Assembly: GCA_024401115.1 (NCBI GenBank)
Contig: JAKSLP010000004.1
Coordinates: forward strand, 1 to 64,000
Direction: 5' to 3'
Length of the DNA: 64,000 nucleotides
Source: Bacteroidaceae bacterium
Lineage (GTDB): Bacteria > Bacteroidota > Bacteroidia > Bacteroidales > Bacteroidaceae
Below are positions 16,009 through 25,795 of this stretch, in pieces (the first letter of the stretch is position 1; each line of letters starts with the position of its first letter). A model generated the notes under the pieces. The model saw nothing but the letters and a program-made list of their open reading frames with translations. It did no database searches and was not told the DNA's origin. The position numbers and the translations under genes were made by a program.

Positions 16009-16854
16009 ATGATATCTAATTTCCTGCCCAAGAAACCGGGTCCAATAGGTGTCTTTGACTCAGGCTTTGGCGGACTGACCATCTTGGAAGGTATCCGCCA
16101 GCAACTTCCCCAATACGATTATATCTTCTTGGGGGATAATGCCCGTGCACCTTATGGAACCCGTTCCTTTGAAGTGGTGTATGACTTTACCTTACAGGCC
16201 GTACGCCGCTTATTTGAGCTGGGTTGCCACTTGGTCATTCTGGCCTGTAACACAGCGTCAGCCAAGGCGCTACGCAGCATTCAGGTCAATGATTTGCCTT
16301 ATTTAGACCCGGACCGCCGTGTACTGGGTGTCATCCGCCCTACCGTGGAGCAAATTGGCAGTCTGACCCGCAATAATCATGTAGGTATTCTGGCTACAGC
16401 CGGAACAGTTCTGTCACAGTCGTACGACATCGAGCTGGGCAAGTTCTATCCCGGTATCGTGGTAAACAGCGTGGCATGTCCGATGTGGGTGCCGCTGATT
16501 GAGAATAACGAGTTTGACGGTCCTGGAGCAGACTATTTCGTCCAGAAATACCTGGATCAGTTGTTGACCAAGGATGGGGATATAGACACCATCATTCTGG
16601 GATGTACGCACTATCCTCTGCTGATGAATAAAATCCGGAAGTATTGCCCTTCGCATATCACATTGGTGCCTCAAGGCAAATACGTAGCTGACAGTCTGGC
16701 GCAATATCTGGACAGACATGAGCAGATCAACCGCCTATGCACTCGTGGAGGGACCTGTGAATACCTGACTACGGAATCTCCGGAGAAATTTATGGAGAGT
16801 GCAACGGTTTTCCTACATGAACAAGTACAAGCCCGGAAAATTGTTTTAGAATAA
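16009..16854 (+). CDS. murI: Glutamate racemase
   Basis: Converts L- to D-glutamate for peptidoglycan, cofactor-independent. The 281-residue protein has GVFDSGFGGLTI at the N-terminus and the two catalytic cysteines in LACNTASA and LGCTHYPLL. GDNARAPYG is the third family motif. It starts two bases after the second ompH stop and is probably the last gene of the envelope cluster, closed by a hairpin terminator. Confidence 0.97.
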   Translation: MISNFLPKKPGPIGVFDSGFGGLTILEGIRQQLPQYDYIFLGDNARAPYGTRSFEVVYDFTLQAVRRLFELGCHLVILACNTASAKALRSIQVNDLPYLDPDRRVLGVIRPTVEQIGSLTRNNHVGILATAGTVLSQSYDIELGKFYPGIVVNSVACPMWVPLIENNEFDGPGADYFVQKYLDQLLTKDGDIDTIILGCTHYPLLMNKIRKYCPSHITLVPQGKYVADSLAQYLDRHEQINRLCTRGGTCEYLTTESPEKFMESATVFLHEQVQARKIVLE

Positions 16855-16856
16855 AA

Positions 16857-16880
16857 AAAGCGTGCTTTTCAGCACGCTTT
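16857..16880. terminator. Bidirectional terminator after murI
   Basis: AAAGCGTGCT (16857-16866) and AGCACGCTTT (16871-16880) form a perfect 10-bp stem with a 4-base loop. T-rich runs lie on both sides, between the convergent murI and Na/Pi symporter genes. Confidence 0.88.
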
Positions 16881-16897
16881 CTTTGTTATTGTAGGAA

Positions 16898-18613
16898 TTA
16901 TTGTTTCTTTTCCTTTGTGTCGGTACGGGCCTCAACCACGTTGACTACATAGTCACCCAACTTCTCGCACTCGTTAATAATATCCATATAATAAACACCC
17001 AACTGATAGCTGTACTTATTGTTACTGATATCCAGTACATTCTGCTGCTTCAATTGCTTACGGTAATTATTAATCTCGTTCTCGATGTTGTAAGATGCCA
17101 TAGCATCCTTCAGGCTACCGCTTGCCAGAACCTTGATCATCTGGGTCAAACTGCTATTGGTCAACTGGAACATCTGATAGATGTGATCCCACTGCTCCTG
17201 AGTGAAGCTTTCCTTATCCTCATGCTCGTGACGGAATGAACGGGACAGGTTGTAGCAGCTATCGCCGATACTCTCAATCTCACCGCACTCGTACAGCATA
17301 GAGCGGATCTTCTGCTTGGTCTCGGAACTCAGACGACCGTCGGATACATTATTCAGGTAGTTGGCAATCTCAATCTCCATATTGTCACTGATACCCTCAT
17401 ACTTCTCAACACGTGCAAACACCTTATTGAATTCCTTCTGGTCAGGATGCTGCATAAACTCGCTTACGATAGTGAACATACGCTGGGTACGGTCAGCGAA
17501 ATGATTCAACTCCTTACGAGCCTCCAGAATACTCAACTCGGCTGTACTCAGAATACCACCGGTAATGAACTGCAAGCGGAAATCCTCGTCATCGTCATCC
17601 TCCTTAGAAGGAATGATACGGGTTACCAGCTTCTCGATAGGCTTGATGAACCAAATCAGAATAAGCACGTTACATACGTTGAATGCAGTATGGAATGTAG
17701 GCAGTACGAAGTTCAGCAAGGATGCATTCTCCTGAGCATAGGTTACATCGGTAGAAGCCAATACAGCATCATAACCTACAAAGCTACAAACGAAGTTGAC
17801 GAAATATTTAAATATGCAGAGAATCCACAGCACACCGAACACATTGAACACCATGTGGGCCAACGCAGCACAACGTGCCTTAGGATTACCGGTCATAGCC
17901 GCAATGTTTGAAGTAACGGTGGTACCGATGTTCTCACCCATTACCAATGCAATACCCTGATAAATAGGCAGCGCACCGCTAGAGCACAGAATCATGGTGA
18001 TAGCCATTACCGCAGCAGAGCTTTGTACACACATGGTCAAAACACCACCCAACAACAAGAACAGCAAGGTACTTCCAAAACCCCAGCCTCCGGTAGCAGC
18101 AAAGAAGTCCAGCACAGCTTGATTGTGACCTAAATCCATGTCGGCAGCATTCTCACGCAAGGTAGCCAGACCCAGGAACAGGAAGCAAAGACCGAAAACG
18201 AACTCACCTCCACTCTTCTTGGCACTGCTCTTGGCATATATCAACAAGATACCGAGAATGAAACAAGGGAACACCACGTCACCCATGTTGAAGTTGAAAC
18301 CGGCTGACATAATCCACGCAGTCAAAGTGGTACCAATGTTGGCGCCCATGATTACGGAGATAGCCTGTGCCAAAGACAGCAAACCGGCATTAACGAAACT
18401 AACCGTCATAACGGTTGTGGCAGTAGAACTCTGAACAGCTGCTGTAACAAATGCGCCAGTCAGCAAGCCTGTTACTCTGTTGGTGGTCATGGCCCCTAAA
18501 ACATGGCGCAACTGGGGACCAGCCATTTTCTGCAAACCCTCGGACATGATTTTCATACCATACATCAGCAACGCCAATGAACCGAGAAGTTTTAAAAAGA
18601 CATAAATCGACAT
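16898..18613 (-). CDS. Na/Pi cotransporter family protein with PhoU-like tail
   Basis: A 571-residue inner-membrane protein. Two repeated Na/Pi-cotransporter (NptA/SLC34-like) units carry the QSSTATTVMTVSF and QSSAAVMAITMIL motifs within about eight hydrophobic segments. They are followed by a PhoU-like helical cytoplasmic domain from about residue 350 (EARKELNHFADRTQRM, ECGEIESIGDSCYNLSRS). It is expected to import phosphate with sodium. The stop codon faces murI across a shared terminator, and its promoter region is shared divergently with rpoN. Confidence 0.93.
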   Translation of the reverse strand: MSIYVFLKLLGSLALLMYGMKIMSEGLQKMAGPQLRHVLGAMTTNRVTGLLTGAFVTAAVQSSTATTVMTVSFVNAGLLSLAQAISVIMGANIGTTLTAWIMSAGFNFNMGDVVFPCFILGILLIYAKSSAKKSGGEFVFGLCFLFLGLATLRENAADMDLGHNQAVLDFFAATGGWGFGSTLLFLLLGGVLTMCVQSSAAVMAITMILCSSGALPIYQGIALVMGENIGTTVTSNIAAMTGNPKARCAALAHMVFNVFGVLWILCIFKYFVNFVCSFVGYDAVLASTDVTYAQENASLLNFVLPTFHTAFNVCNVLILIWFIKPIEKLVTRIIPSKEDDDDEDFRLQFITGGILSTAELSILEARKELNHFADRTQRMFTIVSEFMQHPDQKEFNKVFARVEKYEGISDNMEIEIANYLNNVSDGRLSSETKQKIRSMLYECGEIESIGDSCYNLSRSFRHEHEDKESFTQEQWDHIYQMFQLTNSSLTQMIKVLASGSLKDAMASYNIENEINNYRKQLKQQNVLDISNNKYSYQLGVYYMDIINECEKLGDYVVNVVEARTDTKEKKQ

Positions 18614-18644
18614 ATCTTGTGTGATATAAAATGTAAATCCGTTG

Positions 18645-18682
18645 CAAAAATAGTAAAAAATATGAAAAATACACTATCTTTG
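18645..18682. promoter_or_regulatory. Divergent promoter region, Na/Pi symporter and rpoN
   Basis: CAAAAATA (18645-18652) is TATTTTTG on the minus strand, serving the symporter gene. TATCTTTG (18675-18682) on the plus strand serves rpoN, 19 bases before its ATG. Clear TTTG -33 boxes at the right spacing were not found for either. Confidence 0.6.
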
Positions 18683-18701
18683 CTCTCAAATTAAACGGGA
18701 T

Positions 18702-20150
18702 ATGCAGCAAAAGAACGTTCAATTGCAGAGTTTGAAACAAATTCAAAAACTCTCACCCCAACAAGTGCTTGAAGTCCGCATTTTGGAATTGAGCACTGAG
18801 GAGTTAGTGCAGCGTATAGAAACCGAACTTTTGGATAACGAGGCTCTGGGAAAAGGAGCAGAAGAGGAGGAAAACGAATTCACTCAGGATGAGGAGCAGG
18901 GAAGTGAGGATTCATTCGGTGCCTCGGAAGATGTACTGCGTGATCCAGAAGATGATTACGACAGCGGAAACAGTTCCTCCCCATCAGCCATGGATGTGGC
19001 CAGTTGGCAGATCCGAAATGAGGTGTCATTTAATGACCAACTCATGGAGCAGTTGGGCGAAGCCAGCCTGAGCGAAGACGAGGTGTTTCTAACCAAATAC
19101 TTAATCGGTTCCCTGGAAGAAGATGGTCTGCTGCATAAGGATCTGCAAAAAATAGCGGACGAACTCTACCTGAATATGGGTGTTGAGGTTTCTCTGGAGG
19201 AGTTGGAAAACTGCCTGAAAGTTCTTCAGCAGTTCGAGCCGGCAGGAATAGGAGGACGTAACCTGCAGGAATGCCTGTTGCTGCAGGTGGAACGTCGCCA
19301 GTCGGATGCACTGAAACCGCTACTGACCGAGATTCTGTCCAATTACTTTGATGACCTGTGCGGGAACCGATGGGAAAAGATTGCCACGCAACTGCAGTTG
19401 GGCAAGGAAGAAGTGGAACGAATCCGGAAGGAAATGGGCAAACTCAATCCCCGCCCCGGAGGCAGCCTATTCACCGGAGGGCCAAATACAAACTCCATTC
19501 TGCCTGATTTTCTGCTGAGCGTAGAAGACGGACAAATCCAGTTGATGCTGAACAATGCCATTGTTCCGGCGTTGCATGTCAGCGAATCCTATACTCAAGC
19601 CATTGAAAAGGCCAGCAATGTAGCCAAGATGAGTAAGAAGGAAGGGGAAGAGCTGGCCTATATCCGTGACAAGATGGAGCGTGCACAGTCTTTCATCAAT
19701 GCCATCCGCCAGCGCCATACCACTCTGCTGAATACCATGCGGGCCATCATTGATTGCCAGAAGGAGTATTTCCTGACCGGTGATGAAAGCGCCCTACGTC
19801 CGCTAACCATGAAAGAAGTGGCCGCCCTGGCCAAGGTGGATATCAGCACTGTCAGTCGTGTCTGCAACAGCAAATATGTGCAAACACCATACGGAACCTA
19901 TCCGTTGAAGCGATACTTCATCGAAAGGTTTGCACCTAAAAAGAACCAGACGGATGAGGATATCACCACTCAAGAGGTAAGAGAAAAGCTAAAGGAGATT
20001 ATTGATTCGGAAGATAAACAGGCCCCTTACAGCGATGCTAAGCTTCAGGCCCTGCTGGCAAAAGCAGGTTATGATATCGCCCGGAGAACGGTGGCCAAAT
20101 ACCGCGAGCAACTGGGATTGGAAAGCGGCAGAATGAGAAAGTTATTATAA
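18702..20150 (+). CDS. rpoN: RNA polymerase sigma-54 factor
   Basis: A 482-residue sigma-54. The Gln/Leu-rich region I (QLQSLKQIQKLSPQQVLEVRILELS) binds core and enhancer proteins. An acidic region II (GAEEEENEFTQDEEQGSED) follows, then the core-binding domain. A helix-turn-helix (MKEVAALAKVDISTVSRV) and the RpoN box ARRTVAKYREQLGL near the C-terminus recognise the -12/-24 promoter. It transcribes genes needing an AAA+ activator; no such activator is encoded in this window. Confidence 0.97.
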   Translation: MQQKNVQLQSLKQIQKLSPQQVLEVRILELSTEELVQRIETELLDNEALGKGAEEEENEFTQDEEQGSEDSFGASEDVLRDPEDDYDSGNSSSPSAMDVASWQIRNEVSFNDQLMEQLGEASLSEDEVFLTKYLIGSLEEDGLLHKDLQKIADELYLNMGVEVSLEELENCLKVLQQFEPAGIGGRNLQECLLLQVERRQSDALKPLLTEILSNYFDDLCGNRWEKIATQLQLGKEEVERIRKEMGKLNPRPGGSLFTGGPNTNSILPDFLLSVEDGQIQLMLNNAIVPALHVSESYTQAIEKASNVAKMSKKEGEELAYIRDKMERAQSFINAIRQRHTTLLNTMRAIIDCQKEYFLTGDESALRPLTMKEVAALAKVDISTVSRVCNSKYVQTPYGTYPLKRYFIERFAPKKNQTDEDITTQEVREKLKEIIDSEDKQAPYSDAKLQALLAKAGYDIARRTVAKYREQLGLESGRMRKLL

Positions 20151-20170
20151 TTAAGGTAGAAAGAAAAGCA

Positions 20171-20830
20171 ATGAACGAGAAAAATCTAATGTTACTGGCC
20201 AGAGGAATCACCTGGTTCTTCAGCCCCTTATGGTTGCCCACTATTGGCGTGACCCTACTGTTCCTGTTCAGCTACCTGAGAATCATGCCGATGTCCTACA
20301 AGTTTCTGATTGTGGTTACGGTTTATTGCTTTACCATTATGATGCCCAACACTTGCATCTTCTTTTACCGGCGTCTGAACGGATGGTCACTCCGGGAACT
20401 GAGTGCCCGTGAAAACCGCATTGTCCCCTATATCCTGTCCATCGCCTCCTACCTATTCTGTCTGATTTTGCTATATAACTTCAGGGTTCCGGGTTATATG
20501 ACCGGTATTCTTGTCGCTTCTCTGTTGGCCATGCTGCTGTGTACCATCATTAACCTGTTCTGGAAAATCAGTGGGCATATGACCTCGGTTGGCGGTCTGT
20601 TGGGAGGCCTGGTCTGCTACGGTGAACTGTTCTCCTTCAATCCCATCTGGTGGATTTGCCTGGCCCTGTTCATGGGAGGCATTGTAGGCAGCAGCCGCAT
20701 GATTCTGCGCCAGCATACCCTGGCCCAAGTCCTACTATCTGTACCCGTGGGGTTTGTCTGCGCCTTTATCGGCATATTCTACGGACAATTCTTTATTGAT
20801 TATATTTATTATCTGATTATATTGAAATGA
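20171..20830 (+). CDS. PAP2-like integral membrane protein
   Basis: A 219-residue membrane protein with about six hydrophobic segments. Partial PAP2 phosphatase motifs are visible: RENRIVPY, then ISGHMTSVGG (family PSGH) and SSRMILRQHTLAQVL (family SRxxxxxH). The catalytic histidines of both C-terminal motifs are retained, but the first motif is weak. It may be a lipid or undecaprenyl phosphatase, or a divergent relative. It overlaps purE by four bases (ATGA), so the two are translationally coupled. Confidence 0.72.
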   Translation: MNEKNLMLLARGITWFFSPLWLPTIGVTLLFLFSYLRIMPMSYKFLIVVTVYCFTIMMPNTCIFFYRRLNGWSLRELSARENRIVPYILSIASYLFCLILLYNFRVPGYMTGILVASLLAMLLCTIINLFWKISGHMTSVGGLLGGLVCYGELFSFNPIWWICLALFMGGIVGSSRMILRQHTLAQVLLSVPVGFVCAFIGIFYGQFFIDYIYYLIILK

Positions 20831-21336
20831 AACCGCTTGTTAGTATTATTATGGGCAGCACCAGTGATCTTCCTGTAATGGAGAAGGCTGCCAAATTCTT
20901 TGACGAGATGGAAATTCCATTCGAAATGAACGCCCTGTCGGCTCACCGTACTCCAGCCCAAGTGGAGGAGTTTGCCCGTACGGCACAAGAGCGAGGCCTG
21001 CAGGTTATCATAGCTGCTGCCGGCATGGCTGCTGCATTGCCTGGAGTCATCGCTGCCAACACTACTCTTCCAGTCATTGGTGTGCCTATCAAGGGCAGCG
21101 TACTGGATGGCGTAGATGCCATGTATTCCATCATCCAAATGCCTCCTGGCATTCCTGTAGCTACAGTAGGCATTAATGCGGCTCAGAATGCTGCAATCCT
21201 GGCCACCCAGATGATTGCATTGAGCAACCCAGAGGTAGCAACCAAGCTGAAGAACTTTAAGGAAAGCCTGAAAGAGAAGATCGTAAAGGCTAACGAAGAC
21301 CTGAAGAAGGTGGAATTTAAGTTTAAGACAAATTGA
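20827..21336 (+). CDS. purE: N5-carboxyaminoimidazole ribonucleotide mutase
   Basis: A 169-residue class I PurE interconverting N5-CAIR and CAIR in purine synthesis. Signature motifs are MGSTSDLPVMEKAAKFF, LSAHRTPAQVEEF (catalytic His), AAAGMAAALPGV and TTLPVIGVPIKG. It overlaps the preceding membrane-protein gene by four bases. purD, another purine gene, lies 13 kb away on the other strand. Confidence 0.97.
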   Translation: MKPLVSIIMGSTSDLPVMEKAAKFFDEMEIPFEMNALSAHRTPAQVEEFARTAQERGLQVIIAAAGMAAALPGVIAANTTLPVIGVPIKGSVLDGVDAMYSIIQMPPGIPVATVGINAAQNAAILATQMIALSNPEVATKLKNFKESLKEKIVKANEDLKKVEFKFKTN

Positions 21337-21337
21337 T

Positions 21338-21361
21338 GACAACAGCCAACAGACAACGGAC
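21338..21361 (+). repeat. Heptad repeat, three units, between purE and ispG
   Basis: GACAACA (21338-21344), GCCAACA (21345-21351) and GACAACG (21352-21358) are followed by GACTGTTT. This is the same 7-base family as at 4.1, 5.5, 6.0 and 9.0 kb. Confidence 0.75.
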
Positions 21362-21374
21362 TGTTTCTTAAATT

Positions 21375-23225
21375 ATGACCGACATTTTTAATTATAGCAG
21401 GAGAAGCACTCACGAAGTAAATGTAGGTGTCACCCCAATGGGTGGAGACAACCCTATCCGTATTCAGTCCATGACCAATACGGTGACCCGTGACACCGAC
21501 GCCTGCGTTGAGCAATCCAAACGAATCATTGCTGCAGGCGGTGAGTATGTTCGTCTGACAACCCAAGGAACAGCAGAAGCTGAGAACCTGCAGAATATCA
21601 ATGCGGCCTTACGTGCCCAGGGTATTAATACCCCATTGGTGGCTGACGTGCATTTTAACCCTAAAGTAGCCGATGTGGCAGCCCACTATGCGGAAAAAGT
21701 GCGCATCAATCCCGGCAATTATGTGGATGCAGCCCGTACGTTTAAGCATCTGGAGTACACCGACGAGGAATATGCCCAGGAATTGCAGAAAATTGCAGAC
21801 CGTTTTATCCCTTTCCTGAACATCTGTAAGGAGAATCATACAGCTATCCGCATCGGTGTGAACCACGGTTCACTGTCCGACCGTATCATGAGTCGCTATG
21901 GTGACACCCCGGAAGGCATGGTAGAGAGTTGCATGGAGTTCTTGCGCATTTGTGTTAAGGAAAACTTCAAGGACGTAGTCATCAGTATCAAGGCCAGCAA
22001 CACAGTGGTCATGGTACGCACGGTGAGACTGTTGGCTCAGGTAATGGAGCAGGAAGGTATGGACTTCCCGCTGCATCTGGGTGTAACTGAAGCCGGTGAT
22101 GGTGAAGACGGCAGAATCAAGAGTGCAGTAGGCATTGGCGCCCTGTTGGCCGACGGCTTGGGAGATACCATCCGCGTGTCCCTGAGCGAAGCCCCAGAAG
22201 CTGAAATTCCAGTAGCCCGTGCCCTACGCGACTATATCCTGCAGCGTCAGGGCCATCCTTGGATCCCTGCTGCTGAAGCCGATAACTTCGACTTTGTACA
22301 CCCCACCCGCCGTGAGACTGTAGCAGTTGCCAATATCGGAGGTGATCAGGTCCCAGTAGTCATCAGTAGCCAGATGGGCAGTGAGCACGAACTGAACGAA
22401 CAGTTCCGCCCTGATTATCTGTATTGCGGCAGTGAATTGCCTGAGAAACGGATTCCAGGCATGAAATACATCGTAGATGTGTCTGCATGGAAGGGCGAGG
22501 CAGACACCTATCCTGCTTTCTCGTCCTATACAGAGAACAGCATGCTGCACATGATGCATTTCTGTCCCTCACCCGTAAAGTTCCTGTTCGCCACTTATAT
22601 CACTCTGAATGATGAGGTTCTAGCCTGTCTGAAATATCATCCGGAGATTGTGGTGATAGGCCAGAGCAATCATCCCAACCGTACCGGTGAGTTCCGTGCC
22701 ATGATACACGAGATGACCCGTGCCGGACTGAAGAATCCTGTAGTGATTTTCCAGCATTATGCTGAATCAGAAAAGGATGAGTTGCAACTGAAAGCAGCTG
22801 CCGACATGGGTGCCCTGATGATGGACGGCCTGGTGGACGGTATCTATCTGCACAACCAGAACAGCGCCATTGCTTCGGATGTCATTGATGCTACAGCCTT
22901 TGGCATTCTGCAGGCAGCCCGCCTGCGTACCAGCAAGACCGAATATATCTCCTGTCCTGGATGCGGCCGTACTCTGTACGATTTGGAGGATACCATCAAG
23001 CGCATCAAAGCAGCGACCTCTCACCTGAAGGGACTGAAGATTGGCATCATGGGCTGTATTGTCAATGGCCCGGGAGAAATGGCAGATGCTGATTACGGCT
23101 ACGTAGGAGCCGCACGCGGAAAGGTAAGCCTATACAAGAAAAAGGTTTGTATCGAAAAGAATATTCCTTCGGAAGAAGCGGTGGAACGACTGATTGATTT
23201 CATCAATAAAGACCTGCAATCCTAA
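21375..23225 (+). CDS. ispG: 4-hydroxy-3-methylbut-2-enyl diphosphate synthase, long form
   Basis: An iron-sulfur enzyme of the MEP isoprenoid pathway (GcpE). At 616 residues it is the long form with an insert domain between the TIM barrel and the C-terminal [4Fe-4S] domain, as in Bacteroidetes, Chlamydiae and plants. The barrel carries IQSMTNTVTRDTDACVEQ and VADVHFNPKVA. The cluster ligands are the two Cys of CPGCGRT and the Cys of GCIVNGPGEM near the C-terminus. A strong terminator follows immediately. Confidence 0.97.
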   Translation: MTDIFNYSRRSTHEVNVGVTPMGGDNPIRIQSMTNTVTRDTDACVEQSKRIIAAGGEYVRLTTQGTAEAENLQNINAALRAQGINTPLVADVHFNPKVADVAAHYAEKVRINPGNYVDAARTFKHLEYTDEEYAQELQKIADRFIPFLNICKENHTAIRIGVNHGSLSDRIMSRYGDTPEGMVESCMEFLRICVKENFKDVVISIKASNTVVMVRTVRLLAQVMEQEGMDFPLHLGVTEAGDGEDGRIKSAVGIGALLADGLGDTIRVSLSEAPEAEIPVARALRDYILQRQGHPWIPAAEADNFDFVHPTRRETVAVANIGGDQVPVVISSQMGSEHELNEQFRPDYLYCGSELPEKRIPGMKYIVDVSAWKGEADTYPAFSSYTENSMLHMMHFCPSPVKFLFATYITLNDEVLACLKYHPEIVVIGQSNHPNRTGEFRAMIHEMTRAGLKNPVVIFQHYAESEKDELQLKAAADMGALMMDGLVDGIYLHNQNSAIASDVIDATAFGILQAARLRTSKTEYISCPGCGRTLYDLEDTIKRIKAATSHLKGLKIGIMGCIVNGPGEMADADYGYVGAARGKVSLYKKKVCIEKNIPSEEAVERLIDFINKDLQS

Positions 23226-23228
23226 AAT

Positions 23229-23254
23229 AAAGGCTCCCAGAATTGGGAGCCTTT
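23229..23254. terminator. Terminator between ispG and convergent S9 peptidase
   Basis: AAAGGCTCCCA (23229-23239) and TGGGAGCCTTT (23244-23254) form a perfect 11-bp stem with loop GAAT. A T-rich run follows on the plus side and TTTTAGG on the minus side. Confidence 0.88.
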
Positions 23255-23259
23255 ATTCT

Positions 23260-25695
23260 TTATAAGTCTTTAGGAGTATAAATGGTATCCCACCAAGTAG
23301 GATCATCCTGCAGCCATTTGGCAAACCAAGCCCAGATGGTGTTCTGCCACATGATTCGCTTGTCGTAATCCAATATATGGTGATCCTGTCCCGTTACCGC
23401 CACAAAAGCAGTCTCGCGGCCCAAGAGTTTCAGAGCTGTAAACATCTGGATACTCTCGCCCACAGGCACATTGGTATCGGCATCGCCATGTACAAACAGC
23501 AGAGGAGTGTGAATCTTATCGGCATTGAACAACGGGCTACGGTCTACATACAAATCCTTTCGTGTCCAAGGATAGCTGTTGGCCATACTGACCTCGCTAT
23601 AGCTATAACCCCAGTAGCCTTCTCCCCAATAGCTGGTATGATCACTGATACCGGCATGGCTGATAGCAGCAGCAAAAATATCGGTCTTGGTCTGCAAATA
23701 CTGGGTCATGAATCCGCCGTAGCTGGCTCCAATACAGCCGATTTTCTTCTCATTGACAAAGGCATGTTCCTTGCAGAACTGCTGAGTTCCCTCAATAATG
23801 TCCTGTGCAGGCCCTTCTCCTGCCGTATTCACATGACGGGCACTGAACTCCTGGCCAAAACCGGTAGCACCACTGGGTTCCACCACATACACCACATAGC
23901 CTAAAGCAGCATAAGCATGATGCGGATAACGACTTTCGAAATTACGGCTAGTAGGACTGCAACCGCCGTAATAGTTTACAATCATCGGATACTTCTTGTT
24001 CGGATCGAAATGAGGAGGGAGATAGAAACGGCCGTAAATGGTATCACCCCGGCTATTGGTAAAGTTCCAGGCATGACACTCTCCCAATTCCACGTCTTTC
24101 AACGTACGTGCGCTGATATCATCGGTCAAGGTGGATTTGAGTTTCTTTAAGTCCAGTGTATACACCCTGTCACTGTTACTGGCCCCCTGGCCATACCATA
24201 CAGCACAAGGAGCGTTCTGCGCCAGGCTAAAGCCGCTGACCATATCCTCTGGCACCTCAATCTGCAGAATCTTTCCGTTGGTAGGATTCAAGCGATACAG
24301 ACTGACATAGTCGCGATTCTCGGCTGTAAAATAAATCATACCATCGGCTGTACTCCACTCCACATTGCTAACTGCAGGATTGAAATCCTTGGTCAACGGA
24401 CGGACATTGCGGGTAGCAAGATCCATCATATACAACTGATAGTCGTACTGATTAGGTATCTGATCAGGCTTCACATTCAGGCCAATACCCTTCAGTGCCT
24501 CGGGTGAACCGGTAAGCAAGACCTGCTTGCCATCAGGCGAGAAGGTTGCTCCCGACAAGAATCCGTCCTTTTCCACCAAAGGAGTCATCTGCAGGGTATT
24601 CACATCCATCAGATACAAGGTGGACAAAGTGGTGGGACGCTGTGTGAGTCGGGCCTCGCTCTTCATCACCAGTAACTGGGTTCCATCCTGTGAGATGTCG
24701 CTACAATAGATATTGTGATGACCAAAAGTCAGCGGTTGCATGATACCGGTCTTCAGGTCATACTTGGCCAAATTAGAACGGTTGCGCCAACCTGGCTGGC
24801 GGTCGTCTGGAGTCAACACCTGATAGATTTCCTTACGTTCCTTTGGACCTTCCTCATAGGTACTGTACAGCAGATAATCCTCACTTGGAGCAATCTGAAA
24901 ACGTCCGGAAGGGATATGGTCTGCCAAAATATCCTGCGCTCCTGTTGCAGGATCAACTACCACCAGTTGCTGCCCATCCAATGAGTTGCGCTGGAAATAA
25001 TAGCGGTTGCTACGTGGCATCCACTGGATACGCTCCGTGGTGGTTTGCTGACGACCAGTAGCCAATTCGGTAACAACACTACGGCGACTGCTTTTACCTC
25101 CCTCTAAAGTGGTGGTATAGCTGATGATGCTGTAACGTCCATCGGCAGACAGGCTGACACCACTGCAACGTTCACCCAGCAGTACATCCTTCAAGCCATA
25201 CATGCGTCCCTGGTTGTCTGCCTGGGCAACCAATCCTTGTGGGTCATCTACAGTAACTTTCAAATTCTCGGCATGACCAGCCTGATTAAGGCACTGAATA
25301 AGCACCTGATGCGTGCCCGGCTCCAATTTTATACTACCGGAGGACGCTTTTCCGTCAACGAACACCTTACACTTCTCCACACCTTCCACCAGCAGTTTCA
25401 CAGTGGCATAGCGTGTATTCTGCAAAGAAAATCCATAAACATTCAATGCATTACCCTCAGAAGGAAGCGCCACGGCACCCACAGCAACTTCGCTGCCCGA
25501 CTTGAGCAACTGAGCCATCGGCTGATCCAGCATGGATTGTGCATTATACGCAGAGCCCTTAGCATCGGTGCTGTCGATAGCCACAGGAACCTGTACAGCA
25601 AAAGGACCGGCATGGCGCAAGGTCTTGATATCAATCTTTTCGGCATTTACTGACAAAGAAGCCAGCAATGCCAAACTTAACAGTTTTATTCTCAT
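23260..25695 (-). CDS. S9-family (prolyl oligopeptidase) serine peptidase
   Basis: An 811-residue exported peptidase with signal peptide MRIKLLSLALLASLSVNA. An N-terminal beta-propeller region (residues about 150-540; e.g. MYFTAENRDY-like blades) precedes an alpha/beta-hydrolase domain. The nucleophile Ser is in GASYGGFMTQ, the Asp in HGDADTNVPV and the His in GQDHHILDYDKR. It is most like acylaminoacyl/dipeptidyl peptidases that trim oligopeptides in the periplasm of Bacteroidales. A second S9 enzyme lies at 35.7 kb. A good promoter precedes it (25722-25751). Confidence 0.92.
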   Translation of the reverse strand: MRIKLLSLALLASLSVNAEKIDIKTLRHAGPFAVQVPVAIDSTDAKGSAYNAQSMLDQPMAQLLKSGSEVAVGAVALPSEGNALNVYGFSLQNTRYATVKLLVEGVEKCKVFVDGKASSGSIKLEPGTHQVLIQCLNQAGHAENLKVTVDDPQGLVAQADNQGRMYGLKDVLLGERCSGVSLSADGRYSIISYTTTLEGGKSSRRSVVTELATGRQQTTTERIQWMPRSNRYYFQRNSLDGQQLVVVDPATGAQDILADHIPSGRFQIAPSEDYLLYSTYEEGPKERKEIYQVLTPDDRQPGWRNRSNLAKYDLKTGIMQPLTFGHHNIYCSDISQDGTQLLVMKSEARLTQRPTTLSTLYLMDVNTLQMTPLVEKDGFLSGATFSPDGKQVLLTGSPEALKGIGLNVKPDQIPNQYDYQLYMMDLATRNVRPLTKDFNPAVSNVEWSTADGMIYFTAENRDYVSLYRLNPTNGKILQIEVPEDMVSGFSLAQNAPCAVWYGQGASNSDRVYTLDLKKLKSTLTDDISARTLKDVELGECHAWNFTNSRGDTIYGRFYLPPHFDPNKKYPMIVNYYGGCSPTSRNFESRYPHHAYAALGYVVYVVEPSGATGFGQEFSARHVNTAGEGPAQDIIEGTQQFCKEHAFVNEKKIGCIGASYGGFMTQYLQTKTDIFAAAISHAGISDHTSYWGEGYWGYSYSEVSMANSYPWTRKDLYVDRSPLFNADKIHTPLLFVHGDADTNVPVGESIQMFTALKLLGRETAFVAVTGQDHHILDYDKRIMWQNTIWAWFAKWLQDDPTWWDTIYTPKDL

Positions 25696-25721
25696 TTCCT
25701 TTAAAATTAACTCTTTCAGCG

Positions 25722-25751
25722 CAAAATTAAGGTAAAATCACGAGAATCAAA
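25722..25751 (-). promoter_or_regulatory. Promoter for S9 peptidase
   Basis: On the minus strand TTTG (25751-25748), 18 bases, TAATTTTG (25729-25722), ending 26 bases before the ATG at 25695. Confidence 0.65.
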
Positions 25752-25762
25752 AATATTTGCAG

Positions 25763-25770
25763 TAACTTTG
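25763..25770 (+). promoter_or_regulatory. -7 element upstream of rbfA
   Basis: TAACTTTG matches TAnnTTTG and lies 25 bases before the rbfA ATG. The -33 box is unclear. Confidence 0.5.
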
Positions 25771-25795
25771 CCACCCTAAACAAATAGTTGAATAT